A stretch of 64,000 nt of DNA, from NCBI GenBank assembly GCA_019637435.1, contig JAHBVO010000001.1:1302001-1366000 (forward strand), written 5' to 3'. This DNA is from Candidatus Obscuribacterales bacterium (GTDB taxonomy: Bacteria; Cyanobacteriota; Vampirovibrionia; Obscuribacterales; Obscuribacteraceae). Below the pieces are notes generated by a model. That model was not told the DNA's origin. It did not search any database and saw only the letters and a list, made by a program, of their open reading frames with translations. Every line of letters starts with the position of its first letter. Within the stretch, counting starts at the first letter, position 1. This document shows, piece by piece, positions 52,992 to 62,574 of the stretch. A program made the translations under genes and the position numbers.

Positions 52992-54362
52992 TTAAACTGC
53001 CGGTTTGTCGGTCTGAGACGCGTTTTCTATGAGGCTATCAGTTTCCTGTTCCAGGTAATCCCGCCGGGTCGTATAAGCGAGCTGATTGGTCAGCTGAGCA
53101 ACTTCGTCCTGTCTGATCTTGTGCACTTCGTTGAAGGCGAGCGTCAGGTCCGGAGCGGCTTCATCCAGGGTCATGCTCAGTCTTTCGATGCGCTCGTTAT
53201 ACTTGCGAATACGAGCATTCTGAAACTGAACATTAATCCAGCGAAATGCCGGAAAGAACAAAAAGAAGCTAGCGTAAATCGCGAGCACCAGGAAGAAATT
53301 CTCCGACGAACTGTCACTGCTCTGGACGGCGTAAAGCATGTACCAGAAAAACACCGTGCCGAAGAAGTTCGAACAAGCGAGCAGCAGAATCGGTTTGAGC
53401 GAATCGGTACTTATATCGGTAAACACCACAGGTTGCATCGTGACGGCGCGAGGTGGCTGTGAATGAAGCGATTCATGTGACCCTTCGTCTCTGGCGTCCG
53501 GTGCAAAATTGAGAGCGCTTTTCGAAACTGCCGCTTGCATCTCCGGAAATTTGTAAATCAAATGACCCGATGGCGTGGCGCCGGGCACTCCGTGAAATTT
53601 TGCCAGAACCGGAAATGCCGCTTCTACCTCGGTCGCCGCAGCGCCCACCAGGGGAGCGAGTTGTTCGGGCAGGATGATTCCCTGATTTGCGCGAATCAAC
53701 TGCGCAACTGCTTTTGACTTCTCGTTTTCAAAATTCTGGTTCGGGTTGCCGGGACCGAATAATAATGCGTAGCAGTTTAAAAGGAAACCTTTATCGTCCT
53801 TAGCGCCCGCAACCTGCTGGGCGGAATCGTTACTCTTCGTTGAATTGAGTGGAACAGGACTGAAATCGACGGCATTTTTATCACGTTTGAACTGCATCGG
53901 ATTGATACCTTGAAACAGTTGAAGCCGTTTCAAAAGTGTGAAAAATTCTTTGATCAGTCCGATTACGTCATTGGCGTTGCCGGAGAAAACCGACATCAAC
54001 GATTGCAGCACCAGCATGACTAAAAACACCAGTGTGATAGAGAACAGCAGCATCAGACCGAATGAGATTCGAAATAAGAACGCAAGCACGGGAGCGATTG
54101 TTTCCCAGATTTTATTGGTGAACCCAAAAAATCTGTTCGAGTAGTAGCGGTATCGCAGGTTGGACGGAAACTGGTAGTAAATTTGCCCGGATTCGGTAAC
54201 GTCGAGATCCGCGCCGAGTTCGTACGCCAGGTCGTTCAGTTCGCTTGATACTACGCCGAGAGGGAGTCCGGTTTGTGCCACCACATCTGGTATCGCTACG
54301 CGACGATTCATGCTGTTTATCGCAGCAAGAAGTTGTTTTCGGGTAGCCTTATTCGATGCCAC
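52992..54362 (-). CDS. Membrane protein with repeated winged-helix-like modules
   Basis: 456 residues. The N-terminus (about 5-65) is a winged-helix-like module (RRVAIPDVVAQTGLPLGVVS, then ELNDLAYELGADLDV, with strand GQIYYQFP). A related one recurs at about 215-275 (NQGIILPEQLAPLVGAAATE, GHLIYKFPEM). Membrane segments lie at about 90-125 (two) and about 330-370 (two). A C-terminal coiled coil ends it. Similar proteins occur in cyanobacteria with no assigned role. The last base of the TPR gene is shared with its start, so translation is coupled. Confidence 0.75.
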   Translation of the reverse strand: MASNKATRKQLLAAINSMNRRVAIPDVVAQTGLPLGVVSSELNDLAYELGADLDVTESGQIYYQFPSNLRYRYYSNRFFGFTNKIWETIAPVLAFLFRISFGLMLLFSITLVFLVMLVLQSLMSVFSGNANDVIGLIKEFFTLLKRLQLFQGINPMQFKRDKNAVDFSPVPLNSTKSNDSAQQVAGAKDDKGFLLNCYALLFGPGNPNQNFENEKSKAVAQLIRANQGIILPEQLAPLVGAAATEVEAAFPVLAKFHGVPGATPSGHLIYKFPEMQAAVSKSALNFAPDARDEGSHESLHSQPPRAVTMQPVVFTDISTDSLKPILLLACSNFFGTVFFWYMLYAVQSSDSSSENFFLVLAIYASFFLFFPAFRWINVQFQNARIRKYNERIERLSMTLDEAAPDLTLAFNEVHKIRQDEVAQLTNQLAYTTRRDYLEQETDSLIENASQTDKPAV

Positions 54363-55264
54363 TAGAATGCCTTCTCCTGCTTTGCCAGTTGCCTGTCGCG
54401 TGCGGCTTTATCCATCATTCCCAGTTTCTCATACGCGATTGCGCGCTGGCTGTAAACAAAATCCGGACCCTCCGTTCCACGCTTAAGAGCATTACTGTAG
54501 TCTATGACTGCGCCTTTGAAATCATTCTGTTTCATGCGCGCAGTCGCTCGCTTAACGAGCACATGGTCGTCATTGGGGTAGTGCTTCAAAAGCGCGCTGT
54601 ATGAATCGATCGCACCGTTCCAGTCTTTCATGGCTTCGTGCACTTCAGCCTTGGTGTAGTAAATTGTTTCTTCAGCAGGAGAAATCTTCAACAATCGGTC
54701 CACATCGGCCAGCGCTTCCGGATATTTTTTCATCGCCTTATAGCAAGCGGCTCGCCGTTTCAGCAGGTCGACGTCGGTCTGATCTATTTTCAGACCTTTA
54801 GAGAGAACCGAAATTGCTTCGGCATTTTTCATTAAAGCCGTTAGAAGCATCGCCTGCCGATTGTACATGTCCGGGTCTTTAGGGCGCAGTTCCAGAGCTT
54901 TCGTCGAGCAACTCAACCCTTTCGAGAAGTCCTCCGTCCACATATAACAAGTGCCCAGACTTGTCCAGAAGCCCGGCCAGCTTGGGTCGTCCTTCGCTAA
55001 CTGAGTGAAAAGCCTCAATGCGGTTTTGTGTTTCCCGTGATCCAGCGCCTCGATTGCCTGTTCGTACCTGGGTATTAGCGGGCTTTTCGAATGCAGGCGT
55101 TTGAACTCACTGAAAAACTCGTGGTCTTTGGTTGGCGATGGAGCTGCATTTGCGTTGCAAAAGCTGCCGGCAAAAAGCCACATGGAAATGATGATTGAGA
55201 CAATGCCAATCAACTCCGTATTTTTCGCGCTTATTGGCTCGAGGCTTGGTTTAAACAGATACAA
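54362..55264 (-). CDS. Membrane-anchored or exported TPR protein
   Basis: 300 residues. A hydrophobic N-terminal segment (about 18-38, LIGIVSIIISMWLFAGSF) serves as signal or anchor. Six or more TPRs follow (GFWTSLGTCYMWTEDFSKGL, PDMYNRQAMLLTALMKNAEA, YYTKAEVHEAMKDWNGAIDS, VLVKRATARMKQNDFKGAVI). It is a protein-binding scaffold, first in an operon with the winged-helix membrane protein and the zinc-ribbon protein. Confidence 0.85.
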   Translation of the reverse strand: MYLFKPSLEPISAKNTELIGIVSIIISMWLFAGSFCNANAAPSPTKDHEFFSEFKRLHSKSPLIPRYEQAIEALDHGKHKTALRLFTQLAKDDPSWPGFWTSLGTCYMWTEDFSKGLSCSTKALELRPKDPDMYNRQAMLLTALMKNAEAISVLSKGLKIDQTDVDLLKRRAACYKAMKKYPEALADVDRLLKISPAEETIYYTKAEVHEAMKDWNGAIDSYSALLKHYPNDDHVLVKRATARMKQNDFKGAVIDYSNALKRGTEGPDFVYSQRAIAYEKLGMMDKAARDRQLAKQEKAF

Positions 55265-55390
55265 TATGCCTTTTTATAGAGGCGGACAAAGTGGGGACGA
55301 TGTTGTAATCATCTATTCTCAGTGTGTCATTCCATCATAGCTCAAACGGCCAGGCAGCAAGTTTCGCGCCCCCTTCGGGCTAAACAGCTT

Positions 55391-57796
55391 CTACTTGCCG
55401 CGCACCATGGTGTCGAATGTTTGACCTGAATTGCCTGTCAGCCAGCGCATGTAGAATGAGTGCTTCGAGCCCGTCAATGGTTCTACCCATATTGGAGCAG
55501 TGAACATTCTGTCCGTATGACCTGATGTCGGGTCGGTGCGCTGAATTTCCATCCAGTAAGCAGACTTGTTGCCGAGCTTATGTTCCAGAGCATCGAAGGA
55601 GACTTTGTTTTTTGCGGCGAGGAGTTCCTCACCCGTCATCGTTCGCTCCTCTACGATTTCCGCAAGCTTCTTGTCGCCAAGCTTCTTATCGCCCCATAAC
55701 TTGATTTTGTATTCCGCACCCGGTACGACTTCGCCACCAATGTTCGCCGACAGTTTCAAGTCAGGCACGGCAGCCTGGTCTAAGATGCTGCCCATCGGAT
55801 GTTTATCGTTGCCCCACATGGTGGCGTTCAGTTTGTCACCGTTGGTGGTGGCAATTGTCCTGCGTTCTCGTAAACCTTCAAGCAAGCTCGGCTTGTCGAG
55901 TTGCTTCGCCATGATCATTGTGGTTCCTGGCGTTCCAGCAGGATTTCCGTAGTGGAAATCGCGTCCAAATGTCGGACTTGCGTGTACGCCTTTGTCCAGG
56001 TAGCCTGCGAAGCTGGTCGCGTCGACGGCGCCGGGAGGAACTACGTCTACCGGGTCCGGCGTGAGGGCACCGCCCTTGATGACTTCGATCTGACGAACAT
56101 AAGGAGTTGCGAAACGATCGAGCCACTCTTGTTGGTTTTTAAACGATTTCTGTCCATAGTCTCGACCACGCTCTCCGACAGGCGTCGAAGGGCTTTCGTC
56201 GGCTTTGAAGCGCGGGTGGTTGAGTTGAATTACCGGAGTGCCACCGCTTGAATCTTTGATACCATCGAGGTGATCGACGAGAGCCTTGTAGTCGCCGTCG
56301 TTGATTTTTACTACGTCCGGTTTTTTGAACACCGGCGAAGCATCGCGTCCGGTCATTCTGAGTATGAACGTTTCCAGCGCTCCGCGAGGCTCCCTGACCG
56401 ATTCTAGGAAAGTGGGTACCTCGAGCACGTTGATGTGATTGACTCCGCCGAGGTGTTTTCCGTCTGCGGCTGCAGCGCTTTCGATTTCTGACGTGCGACT
56501 GCCAGGCGTTTTATCAAACCTGGGGGTTGTGCCGTCACCGGGTGCCTTGCCGACAGTGCCGATTGGATCTTTTATTTCTGGAAGAATGCCTTCAGGGATT
56601 GCGCCATTGTTCTTGCCTGGAGCCTCCAGGGCTCTTGGCGGACTCGGCAGATCGGGCTTCACCAGACCTTCGGGGGCTGGACCGAAGAAGTCATCGTGCT
56701 TGTGTTGTCCGCCGACCTTTCCTATCGTGCCTAGCTCCACGCCGACCAGACCGACAAAGTTTTCATCCGTCGCCGCTTTAGCGTGCTCGAATGTTTTCGT
56801 ATATAGGGTGGGATCTTCAGCAACGGTTGGAGTTCCCGCCTGATCTTTGGCTCTCACGTCGTCCGGCTTCACGCCGCCTCTGGCGGCAGGGTGGTTGTGG
56901 TCTGTGATGGCAGCGAAATCCAGACCTTCTTGCTTGGCTTTGGCGTAGATTGTCTTTGGTTCGCCCATGCCGTCGGAATAGCGCGAGTGCCCGTGCAATG
57001 GACCGCGGTAGAGGTTATATCCCGTTCCATCTGCTTCGACAAACTGATTGACGCGGCGGTTCAATATACCGAGAGTTCTTTGACCAAATGGAAGTTGCTC
57101 CGGAGCGATGCTCGGTTTCATGGCCTGGGCAATCGAAGTCGTCGTTTCTGCGGGTGCGTTGACGATGCCCCGGGTCCCACCGGCTCCGGGCGCAGAGCTA
57201 TAGATGTCTATCTTGGGAGTTGCCGCCGTTCTGTTCGCTCCTGTAATTCCGTCGTACACATTGCGAATCGTCAGCATGCTGCGGTTTTCAACGTTCATGA
57301 TGCCCCGCTGGGTTGCCTGGCTGAATCTGCCGAGCGCGCCTTTGGAGCCTGCCATGGCGTAACCTAACTCCGCGCCGGCATAGCCGCCTGCAAAAGAAAG
57401 ACCCAGATTTGCCGTACCGGAGACAGTGTCGCGGGCCAGTGCATGAGCGATTTCTTGCTGATTGGCAAAAGGATTTTTCGATTGCTCATGCGCTTGTTCC
57501 AAACGGTTGTAGGCGTGAATAGCTGCTGGTGCGGTGAGAGCGGCTCCGACGAGTATCGAGGCCGGACCACGGGCTGGAACAATGTAGCCGATGGCAGTAC
57601 CCATGACGCCTGCTTCTACGACTGTTTTCGCCGCATGCGCTATTGTTTGACCCGGATGCTGCCAGGCTTCAGCCGCCATCTCAGCGGTCGCTGAAGGAAG
57701 TTCCCTAATCGCAAGTCCGTATATCGAGTTTCCGCCGTCGTTCTGGTGAAAGTCCGCGAGGGTCAGTCGGTCTTGTGGAGGCATTTGCAGCACCAA
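55391..57796 (-). CDS. PHP-domain protein with Gly/Ala-rich N-terminal region
   Basis: 801 residues. The N-terminal about 155 residues are Ala/Gly-rich with hydrophobic helices (VEAGVMGTAIGYIVPARGPA, GLSFAGGYAGAELGYAMAGS). From about 262 a PHP metal-dependent phosphoesterase domain follows: HGHSRYSDG (H268, H270, D275) and ITDHNH (298-302). Pro/Gly-rich inserts (about 385-440) split it. The C-terminal part is beta-rich (about 690-790). PHP enzymes cut phosphoesters such as histidinol phosphate or nucleic acids; the substrate is not clear. Membrane insertion of the N-terminus is possible. Confidence 0.8.
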   Translation of the reverse strand: MVLQMPPQDRLTLADFHQNDGGNSIYGLAIRELPSATAEMAAEAWQHPGQTIAHAAKTVVEAGVMGTAIGYIVPARGPASILVGAALTAPAAIHAYNRLEQAHEQSKNPFANQQEIAHALARDTVSGTANLGLSFAGGYAGAELGYAMAGSKGALGRFSQATQRGIMNVENRSMLTIRNVYDGITGANRTAATPKIDIYSSAPGAGGTRGIVNAPAETTTSIAQAMKPSIAPEQLPFGQRTLGILNRRVNQFVEADGTGYNLYRGPLHGHSRYSDGMGEPKTIYAKAKQEGLDFAAITDHNHPAARGGVKPDDVRAKDQAGTPTVAEDPTLYTKTFEHAKAATDENFVGLVGVELGTIGKVGGQHKHDDFFGPAPEGLVKPDLPSPPRALEAPGKNNGAIPEGILPEIKDPIGTVGKAPGDGTTPRFDKTPGSRTSEIESAAAADGKHLGGVNHINVLEVPTFLESVREPRGALETFILRMTGRDASPVFKKPDVVKINDGDYKALVDHLDGIKDSSGGTPVIQLNHPRFKADESPSTPVGERGRDYGQKSFKNQQEWLDRFATPYVRQIEVIKGGALTPDPVDVVPPGAVDATSFAGYLDKGVHASPTFGRDFHYGNPAGTPGTTMIMAKQLDKPSLLEGLRERRTIATTNGDKLNATMWGNDKHPMGSILDQAAVPDLKLSANIGGEVVPGAEYKIKLWGDKKLGDKKLAEIVEERTMTGEELLAAKNKVSFDALEHKLGNKSAYWMEIQRTDPTSGHTDRMFTAPIWVEPLTGSKHSFYMRWLTGNSGQTFDTMVRGK

Positions 57797-57972
57797 AGTC
57801 TGAAGGAACGGCTACCATCTTGCAGAAATTGTATGAAAATGGCATGTGTGAGCCCAGCCGGAAAATACGCAAGGCGGGGAGTTCCACGTACTTGACTTTT
57901 GATTGAAACCGTTCACGACAACGACAATATCGCAACAAAGCACTTGTTCCGGTTCCGACCGGGCCCGGGAAC

Positions 57973-58800
57973 CTAGCTGGGCTGACGGCGCGACTTATCG
58001 ACTTTGCGGTGAAAATACGATGCGAGATTGAGCAAATTGATGGCGTCTTCGAGTGTCATGTCCCAACCAGGCTTGAATTGTCGGGTTTGCTCGTCCTGAA
58101 ACATCAAGAACCAGGCTTTTAGCATGACCATGAATGAAAACTGCTCGGCAATGTCCCTGTCAGTCATGAATGCGTTTATGGCTAAAACGGGCTTGCCAGG
58201 CCATGCAAAAGAGAAGGCGTGCTCCGCCAGTTCTGGCCCGTCTGCCGGGAGCGCAGCTTTCGCTCGGATTTTTTCAACCAGAAATCGCATCGACTCTTTG
58301 ACAGGGCGGTGGTAGCCTTTATCGACGAGAAACTCGGCCCGCGCGATCATCTCGATATCAGGGTGGAGCTTGGCTTGCCTGAGTACTTCGCGAAACTGCT
58401 TTGCGCGTTCTTCCGCCTCCGGTGGGACATACGTCGTTTTCGAACGGTCCAGCAGTTTTATCTCCGATTCGTGATTGATCTCGTATCCAGCGAAGGACAG
58501 GACCTGATTCACCTCTTTCGAGAAGCGCTTGAACGCAGCATCTCCGCGGCTCATTCGTATGTGATTGCCTGTGCGACGAAGGAACGACGCCAGATTATCG
58601 GCGCATCTGTTGTAGTCCTGGTCGCCGATAAATGCGCTGCTCAGGCGTCTGTGTCTCGATGCGTTGTGATGGATGTCCTGAATGCCGCTGGAGATGAGCA
58701 AACCGCCCAGTTCGCCATCGGTGATGACATCCTCGAGCGCCACGAAAGCGTCACAGAGCATCGTAATATAGGTGTTGTCGATGGAAGGTATTGTTGTCAT
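57973..58800 (-). CDS. Hypothetical helical protein
   Basis: 275 residues, family not recognised. Wholly helical (YITMLCDAFVALEDVITDGE, DYNRCADNLASFLRRTGNHI), no signal peptide or TM. A region AEHAFSFAWPGKPVLAINAF is the most hydrophobic. It lies upstream of the PHP gene on the same strand with a 176-base gap, so it may or may not share its transcript. Divergent from the GYGAPQ protein. No function can be assigned. Confidence 0.65.
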   Translation of the reverse strand: MTTIPSIDNTYITMLCDAFVALEDVITDGELGGLLISSGIQDIHHNASRHRRLSSAFIGDQDYNRCADNLASFLRRTGNHIRMSRGDAAFKRFSKEVNQVLSFAGYEINHESEIKLLDRSKTTYVPPEAEERAKQFREVLRQAKLHPDIEMIARAEFLVDKGYHRPVKESMRFLVEKIRAKAALPADGPELAEHAFSFAWPGKPVLAINAFMTDRDIAEQFSFMVMLKAWFLMFQDEQTRQFKPGWDMTLEDAINLLNLASYFHRKVDKSRRQPS

Positions 58801-58860
58801 CTACTCTATTTTGTTATCTTGTTGAGGCGTTGGTTATCCATCAAGGGGTTATTTTAGGCG

Positions 58861-60138
58861 ATGGGCGAAGGGAATGGGAGAATTTTGTTGGCGTGCACTT
58901 TGCTACTGCTTGCCGGAACTTGCCATGAGGCAGTGGCAGCAGACCCGGCAAACCAACTTCAGTCTGAGAAGCCGAGTTTAGAATCCACTCCGCCGCCAAC
59001 GGCTCCCGTTTCAAGTGGTAGCACAGGTGGTGCCCCCGCTGTCGCACCCCCAATCGGAGAAAATGGTTTCACGGGTGGTGCGCCTAATTCTGCTCCGCCC
59101 CAGGAGTATAGCGCACCTCAGGGTTATGGCGCTCCGCAAGGATACCGGGCACCAGGAGGCTATGGCGCACCGCAAGAGGGCTACAACGGCGCTCCGGCCT
59201 ACGGCGGTCCACCGCCTCAAGGATACGGCGCTCAGCCGCAAGGATATGGTGCTCAGACGCAGGTGCCGCCGTTCAGCAGCGGTTCCTATCAGGGGCAGCC
59301 GAACTACAACACTGGTATTCAGTATGGTGAGCAGTACCCTCCGTTGCAAGCACCACAGCAAGGATACGGGCAACCGCCTGGTGGCGCCTATGGTGGCGCT
59401 AATTATGCGCAGGAGTCGTATCATGTTCCCCCTTCCTATTATCAAGGCGCTCCTCAAGGCGGACCTGGTCAGTTGTACAGCGATCGCGCAATTTTCGCTC
59501 CGGCTGGTTTGACCTTACCTGTAAGTTTGCAGACTGCAATTTCGACTCAGGTTGCAAAAAACGGTGATTATATTCAGGGAACAATTAATGAGAACGTTTC
59601 TCTCGGTGGTCGGGGCTACATCCCGGCGGGCACTCAGGTCGTAGGCTCGGTGACCGACTCGGTTGCAGGCCGCCGCCTCAGCCGTTCCGGTGAGCTAAGC
59701 ATCCAATTTAACAGTTTACGATTGCCTAACGGTCAACAGATTCCAATCACTGCGCATCTTGTCGGAGACCTCGGAAAGTACAAGGATAAGGGGACCGGAG
59801 GGAATGATGTCTACCGCGGCGAAGGCATGATGGGCAAGGTTGGTCAAACAGCCATTCGCGGCGGTCTCGGTGCCGGTCTCGGCGCAGGTTTGGGAACCGC
59901 CGTCGGCGCCATCGCCGGTGGTGGCCATGGCGCTGGTATGGGCGCCTGGTCGGGTGCCGCTATAGGTGGTGGCATCGGTGTTGCCGATATGCTTTTGCGT
60001 AAAGGCCGCGACGTGATAATTCCAACAGGCACAAACATTCAGGTTCAACTCGACCAGCAAGTCGATCTCGGCGGTGGACCGCCTCCGCAATACGGTGGCC
60101 AGCCCGGCTACGGTCAAGGACAATCCGGCGTGTTTTAG
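58861..60138 (+). CDS. Secreted GYGAPQ-repeat protein with TrbI/VirB10-like domain
   Basis: 425 residues. A signal peptide (about 1-27, EAVAAD site) leads into a Pro/Gly/Tyr/Gln-rich disordered region with repeats of GYGAPQ type (about 75-190). The C-terminal half is a beta domain (about 205-310; GRGYIPAGTQVVGSVTDSVA, then GELSIQFNSLRLPNGQQIPI) resembling the TrbI/VirB10 barrel. A glycine-zipper stretch (about 330-380, GGLGAGLGAGLGTAVGAIAG) follows. It may form an outer-membrane-associated or adhesive structure. No conjugation genes are nearby, so a secretion-system role is not supported. Confidence 0.72.
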   Translation: MGEGNGRILLACTLLLLAGTCHEAVAADPANQLQSEKPSLESTPPPTAPVSSGSTGGAPAVAPPIGENGFTGGAPNSAPPQEYSAPQGYGAPQGYRAPGGYGAPQEGYNGAPAYGGPPPQGYGAQPQGYGAQTQVPPFSSGSYQGQPNYNTGIQYGEQYPPLQAPQQGYGQPPGGAYGGANYAQESYHVPPSYYQGAPQGGPGQLYSDRAIFAPAGLTLPVSLQTAISTQVAKNGDYIQGTINENVSLGGRGYIPAGTQVVGSVTDSVAGRRLSRSGELSIQFNSLRLPNGQQIPITAHLVGDLGKYKDKGTGGNDVYRGEGMMGKVGQTAIRGGLGAGLGAGLGTAVGAIAGGGHGAGMGAWSGAAIGGGIGVADMLLRKGRDVIIPTGTNIQVQLDQQVDLGGGPPPQYGGQPGYGQGQSGVF

Positions 60139-60156
60139 AGCCCAGCGGAATAAAGT

Positions 60157-61356
60157 CTAGCCCTTTATTTGATTCGCGCGAGATTGCAGTTTCATAGCCT
60201 CTTTTTTGCGATCTGTTTTGTTCATCAGATACGCGTATTTTTCGAGGATTGAAACCATGGCGGCTGAGTTCGGCCCGTTGATTTTTTCCTTTATCTTCAT
60301 CGCTTCGCCAACGAGCGTCGCCGCTTGCTGGTACTGCCCGCGGTTCTCTAATAACGTTGCCAGTGAGAGGTCTACATCAGCAACGTTTGAAGAGCCTGCG
60401 CCATAAGCGCTTGCGAATGCCTCACGCGCTTCGCGATATAAGGACTCCGCTTTTCCCGCGCGACCTAGCGCCGAAAGTGTGTGCGCATATGCATCGAGAC
60501 TCTGGAAGGTTTGTGGCTTCGCCATGCCTACCGTTTCTTTCGCCATGGTGAACGACTTGAGCAAAAGTGGCTCGGCAAGCGCGTGTCGGCCTCCCTCGGC
60601 GTAGAGCTTCCCAAGGTTCGCGTAACTTTGAGAAAGGGCAAGGTGGTTTCCGCTCAAGGCGTGCTCGCGCAAAGCCAACGATTGTTTGAACAACTTTTCC
60701 GACTCAGGTTTATCGCCTCCGGTTCGGCGGGTCATGTACGACTCTGCGACACTATCGAGCATCACAGCCAGTTCCAGGCACTGGTTGGTTGATTTCTCGT
60801 GTGTGAGTTTTTCGACTTCTGAAAGTAGCGCTTTGGCTCTTCCGAGATCTCTGTGGTGAGCGTAAAAGTTTTGGAGATGCTTGAACGAGGTCTCCATGTC
60901 TGTGAATTCGCGAATTTGAATATCGCCGAATTGAATTAACTTGTTGCAGATCGGGTCCGCTTTCTCGTATTTCTTGCGTTTCAAATAAAACTGGCAGAGA
61001 CGCGCCGCGCTGTCGGCGACATCTGTGTTGAATGCGCCAAGTGCTTTTTGTTTGATGTGAACAGCTTTTTCGAAAAGGGGCTCGGCTTTCTCAAACTGAC
61101 CGCGACTGTTGTAGAGCACGCCGAGATTCGTCAAACTCGTTGCCATCCGCAAGTCGTTGTCGCCGAAACTTTTGGCTTCCGTAATAGATGCTTGAAACGC
61201 ACGCTCAGCCTCGCCGAAGCGATTCTCACGAAATGCTTCAGCGCCTGTCTGTGTATGTTTCTCCCACTCGGCTGCCCCCGCGAGTGCCGGTCCTGGTAGG
61301 GACTGCAGAAGTGCGGCTAGTGAGAGAGCGAAAAAAATTCTGCGCGGTGAGGTCAT
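60157..61356 (-). CDS. Exported TPR protein
   Basis: 399 residues. Signal peptide 1-26 (ALAGAAE). Kinesin-light-chain-type TPRs run the full length (MATSLTNLGVLYNSRGQFEK, AEPLFEKAVHIKQKALGAF, LSQSYANLGKLYAEGGRHAL, KETVGMAKPQTFQSLDAYAH). It should be periplasmic or extracellular and bind proteins. Convergent with the GYGAPQ gene, only 18 bases apart. The partner is unknown. Confidence 0.87.
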   Translation of the reverse strand: MTSPRRIFFALSLAALLQSLPGPALAGAAEWEKHTQTGAEAFRENRFGEAERAFQASITEAKSFGDNDLRMATSLTNLGVLYNSRGQFEKAEPLFEKAVHIKQKALGAFNTDVADSAARLCQFYLKRKKYEKADPICNKLIQFGDIQIREFTDMETSFKHLQNFYAHHRDLGRAKALLSEVEKLTHEKSTNQCLELAVMLDSVAESYMTRRTGGDKPESEKLFKQSLALREHALSGNHLALSQSYANLGKLYAEGGRHALAEPLLLKSFTMAKETVGMAKPQTFQSLDAYAHTLSALGRAGKAESLYREAREAFASAYGAGSSNVADVDLSLATLLENRGQYQQAATLVGEAMKIKEKINGPNSAAMVSILEKYAYLMNKTDRKKEAMKLQSRANQIKG

Positions 61357-61476
61357 TCGATAGATTTCAAGTTCTAATAAACCAAGATTCTAACAAGGAA
61401 GACGCCTCTCTGTCTTTGTACTAATTAAGCGAAATAGCCGAACAACGTCCGTTATTTTCAGGCAAGCACGCGGAGG

Positions 61477-62391
61477 TTAGCTCTGGGTGTCAAGAGCGGC
61501 GCGTATTAGTTCTTCTGTTAAATATGTTTTCGGTTGCAAATCGTCGTCAGGGAGGTCGGTTCCCTTTGCCGGCGTGCTCATATCGTCCGACAGCATTTGA
61601 ATCTGGGCGACGGTCACAAGCGGGTTATCTGTGAGCTTCTCCATCACGGCCGCCATCCCCAGGTGCAAAAGTCCGGGTAACGGCAGAACCAGAGCCGCTT
61701 TCTTCTTGACCTTAGCTATCCTATGAACGGCATCGCCGAGAGTCATCTCTTCCGGTCCAAGTACCGATACCGTTTTGTGAATCATGCGCCCGTCCACGGC
61801 TGCCGCGATAATCAGTTCTGTCATATCTTCCAGAGCAACCGGACGAATTTTGTTTGAACCGAAGGATAGCGGAGGTGAGAAAATCGGCAGTGCGTCTAAT
61901 GCTCGCGAAATGTTCGAAATCATGTGGTCGCCGGGTCCAAAAATCATTCCCGGCCGGAAAATAGTCCAGTCAAGCTCGGAATGGCGCAACAGCTCCTCTG
62001 CTTCGAATTTAGTGCTCAGGTATTTTGAGAATATGTCCGGGCGCGCCTTGAGATAGCTAACGTATATCAGCCGCGGTATGCCTGCCTTTCGGGCGGCGGT
62101 CATCACGCGAATCATGTTTTCCACATGAACGGTTTTAAACTCATTGGGCTCCTGCTCTCGGTTTATCCCAATCAGGTGCACAATCGCATCACAATTATTG
62201 AAAGCTTGAAACAGCCTGCGCTCGTCGCTCATCATGAGCGGCATAAAGTTTATGTTCGCTTCTTTCCGCAGAGCCTCGCCTCGGGCGCCCAACCCACGCG
62301 CAACCACGGTTGGAAAATGACCGCGCGCGGCCAGTGTCCGAGCAAGATGCCTGCCCAGAAAGCCGGAGCCGCCTGTAATTGCGATTCTCAT
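61477..62391 (-). CDS. NDUFA9-like NAD(P)-binding epimerase/reductase
   Basis: 304 residues of the atypical SDR family. Rossmann signature GGSGFLGRHLARTLAARG at 7-24. Further family segments are CDAIVHLIGINREQEPNEFK, GIPRLIYVSYLKARPD (a YxxxK variant) and DWTIFRPGMIFGPGDHMISN. Complex I NDUFA9-like proteins bind NADPH and in bacteria are often linked to quinone, carotenoid or sugar metabolism. Divergent from the second M16 peptidase across 183 bases. The substrate is unknown. Confidence 0.9.
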   Translation of the reverse strand: MRIAITGGSGFLGRHLARTLAARGHFPTVVARGLGARGEALRKEANINFMPLMMSDERRLFQAFNNCDAIVHLIGINREQEPNEFKTVHVENMIRVMTAARKAGIPRLIYVSYLKARPDIFSKYLSTKFEAEELLRHSELDWTIFRPGMIFGPGDHMISNISRALDALPIFSPPLSFGSNKIRPVALEDMTELIIAAAVDGRMIHKTVSVLGPEEMTLGDAVHRIAKVKKKAALVLPLPGLLHLGMAAVMEKLTDNPLVTVAQIQMLSDDMSTPAKGTDLPDDDLQPKTYLTEELIRAALDTQS

Positions 62392-62574
62392 TTCGTCGCG
62401 TTTTGGCCGTGGTCTGAAGAGGAGCCGTAGTAAAAGGAGTCGCGCCTGATGAAAAGTTTACTCTTTCTGGTCTGATTCGAATAGTTGCCGGGCGTTTGTG
62501 CGGTATCTTATTGAGTTCAAAGTCTTCGATTCGCCTGAAAGCGTCATTTAAAACCAAAAAAGCAGAGATTCATA

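Noticed and set aside
62195..62557. A 120-codon minus-strand gene at the start of the epimerase
   Set aside because: It overlaps the well-supported epimerase in another frame and has a biased, non-family composition.
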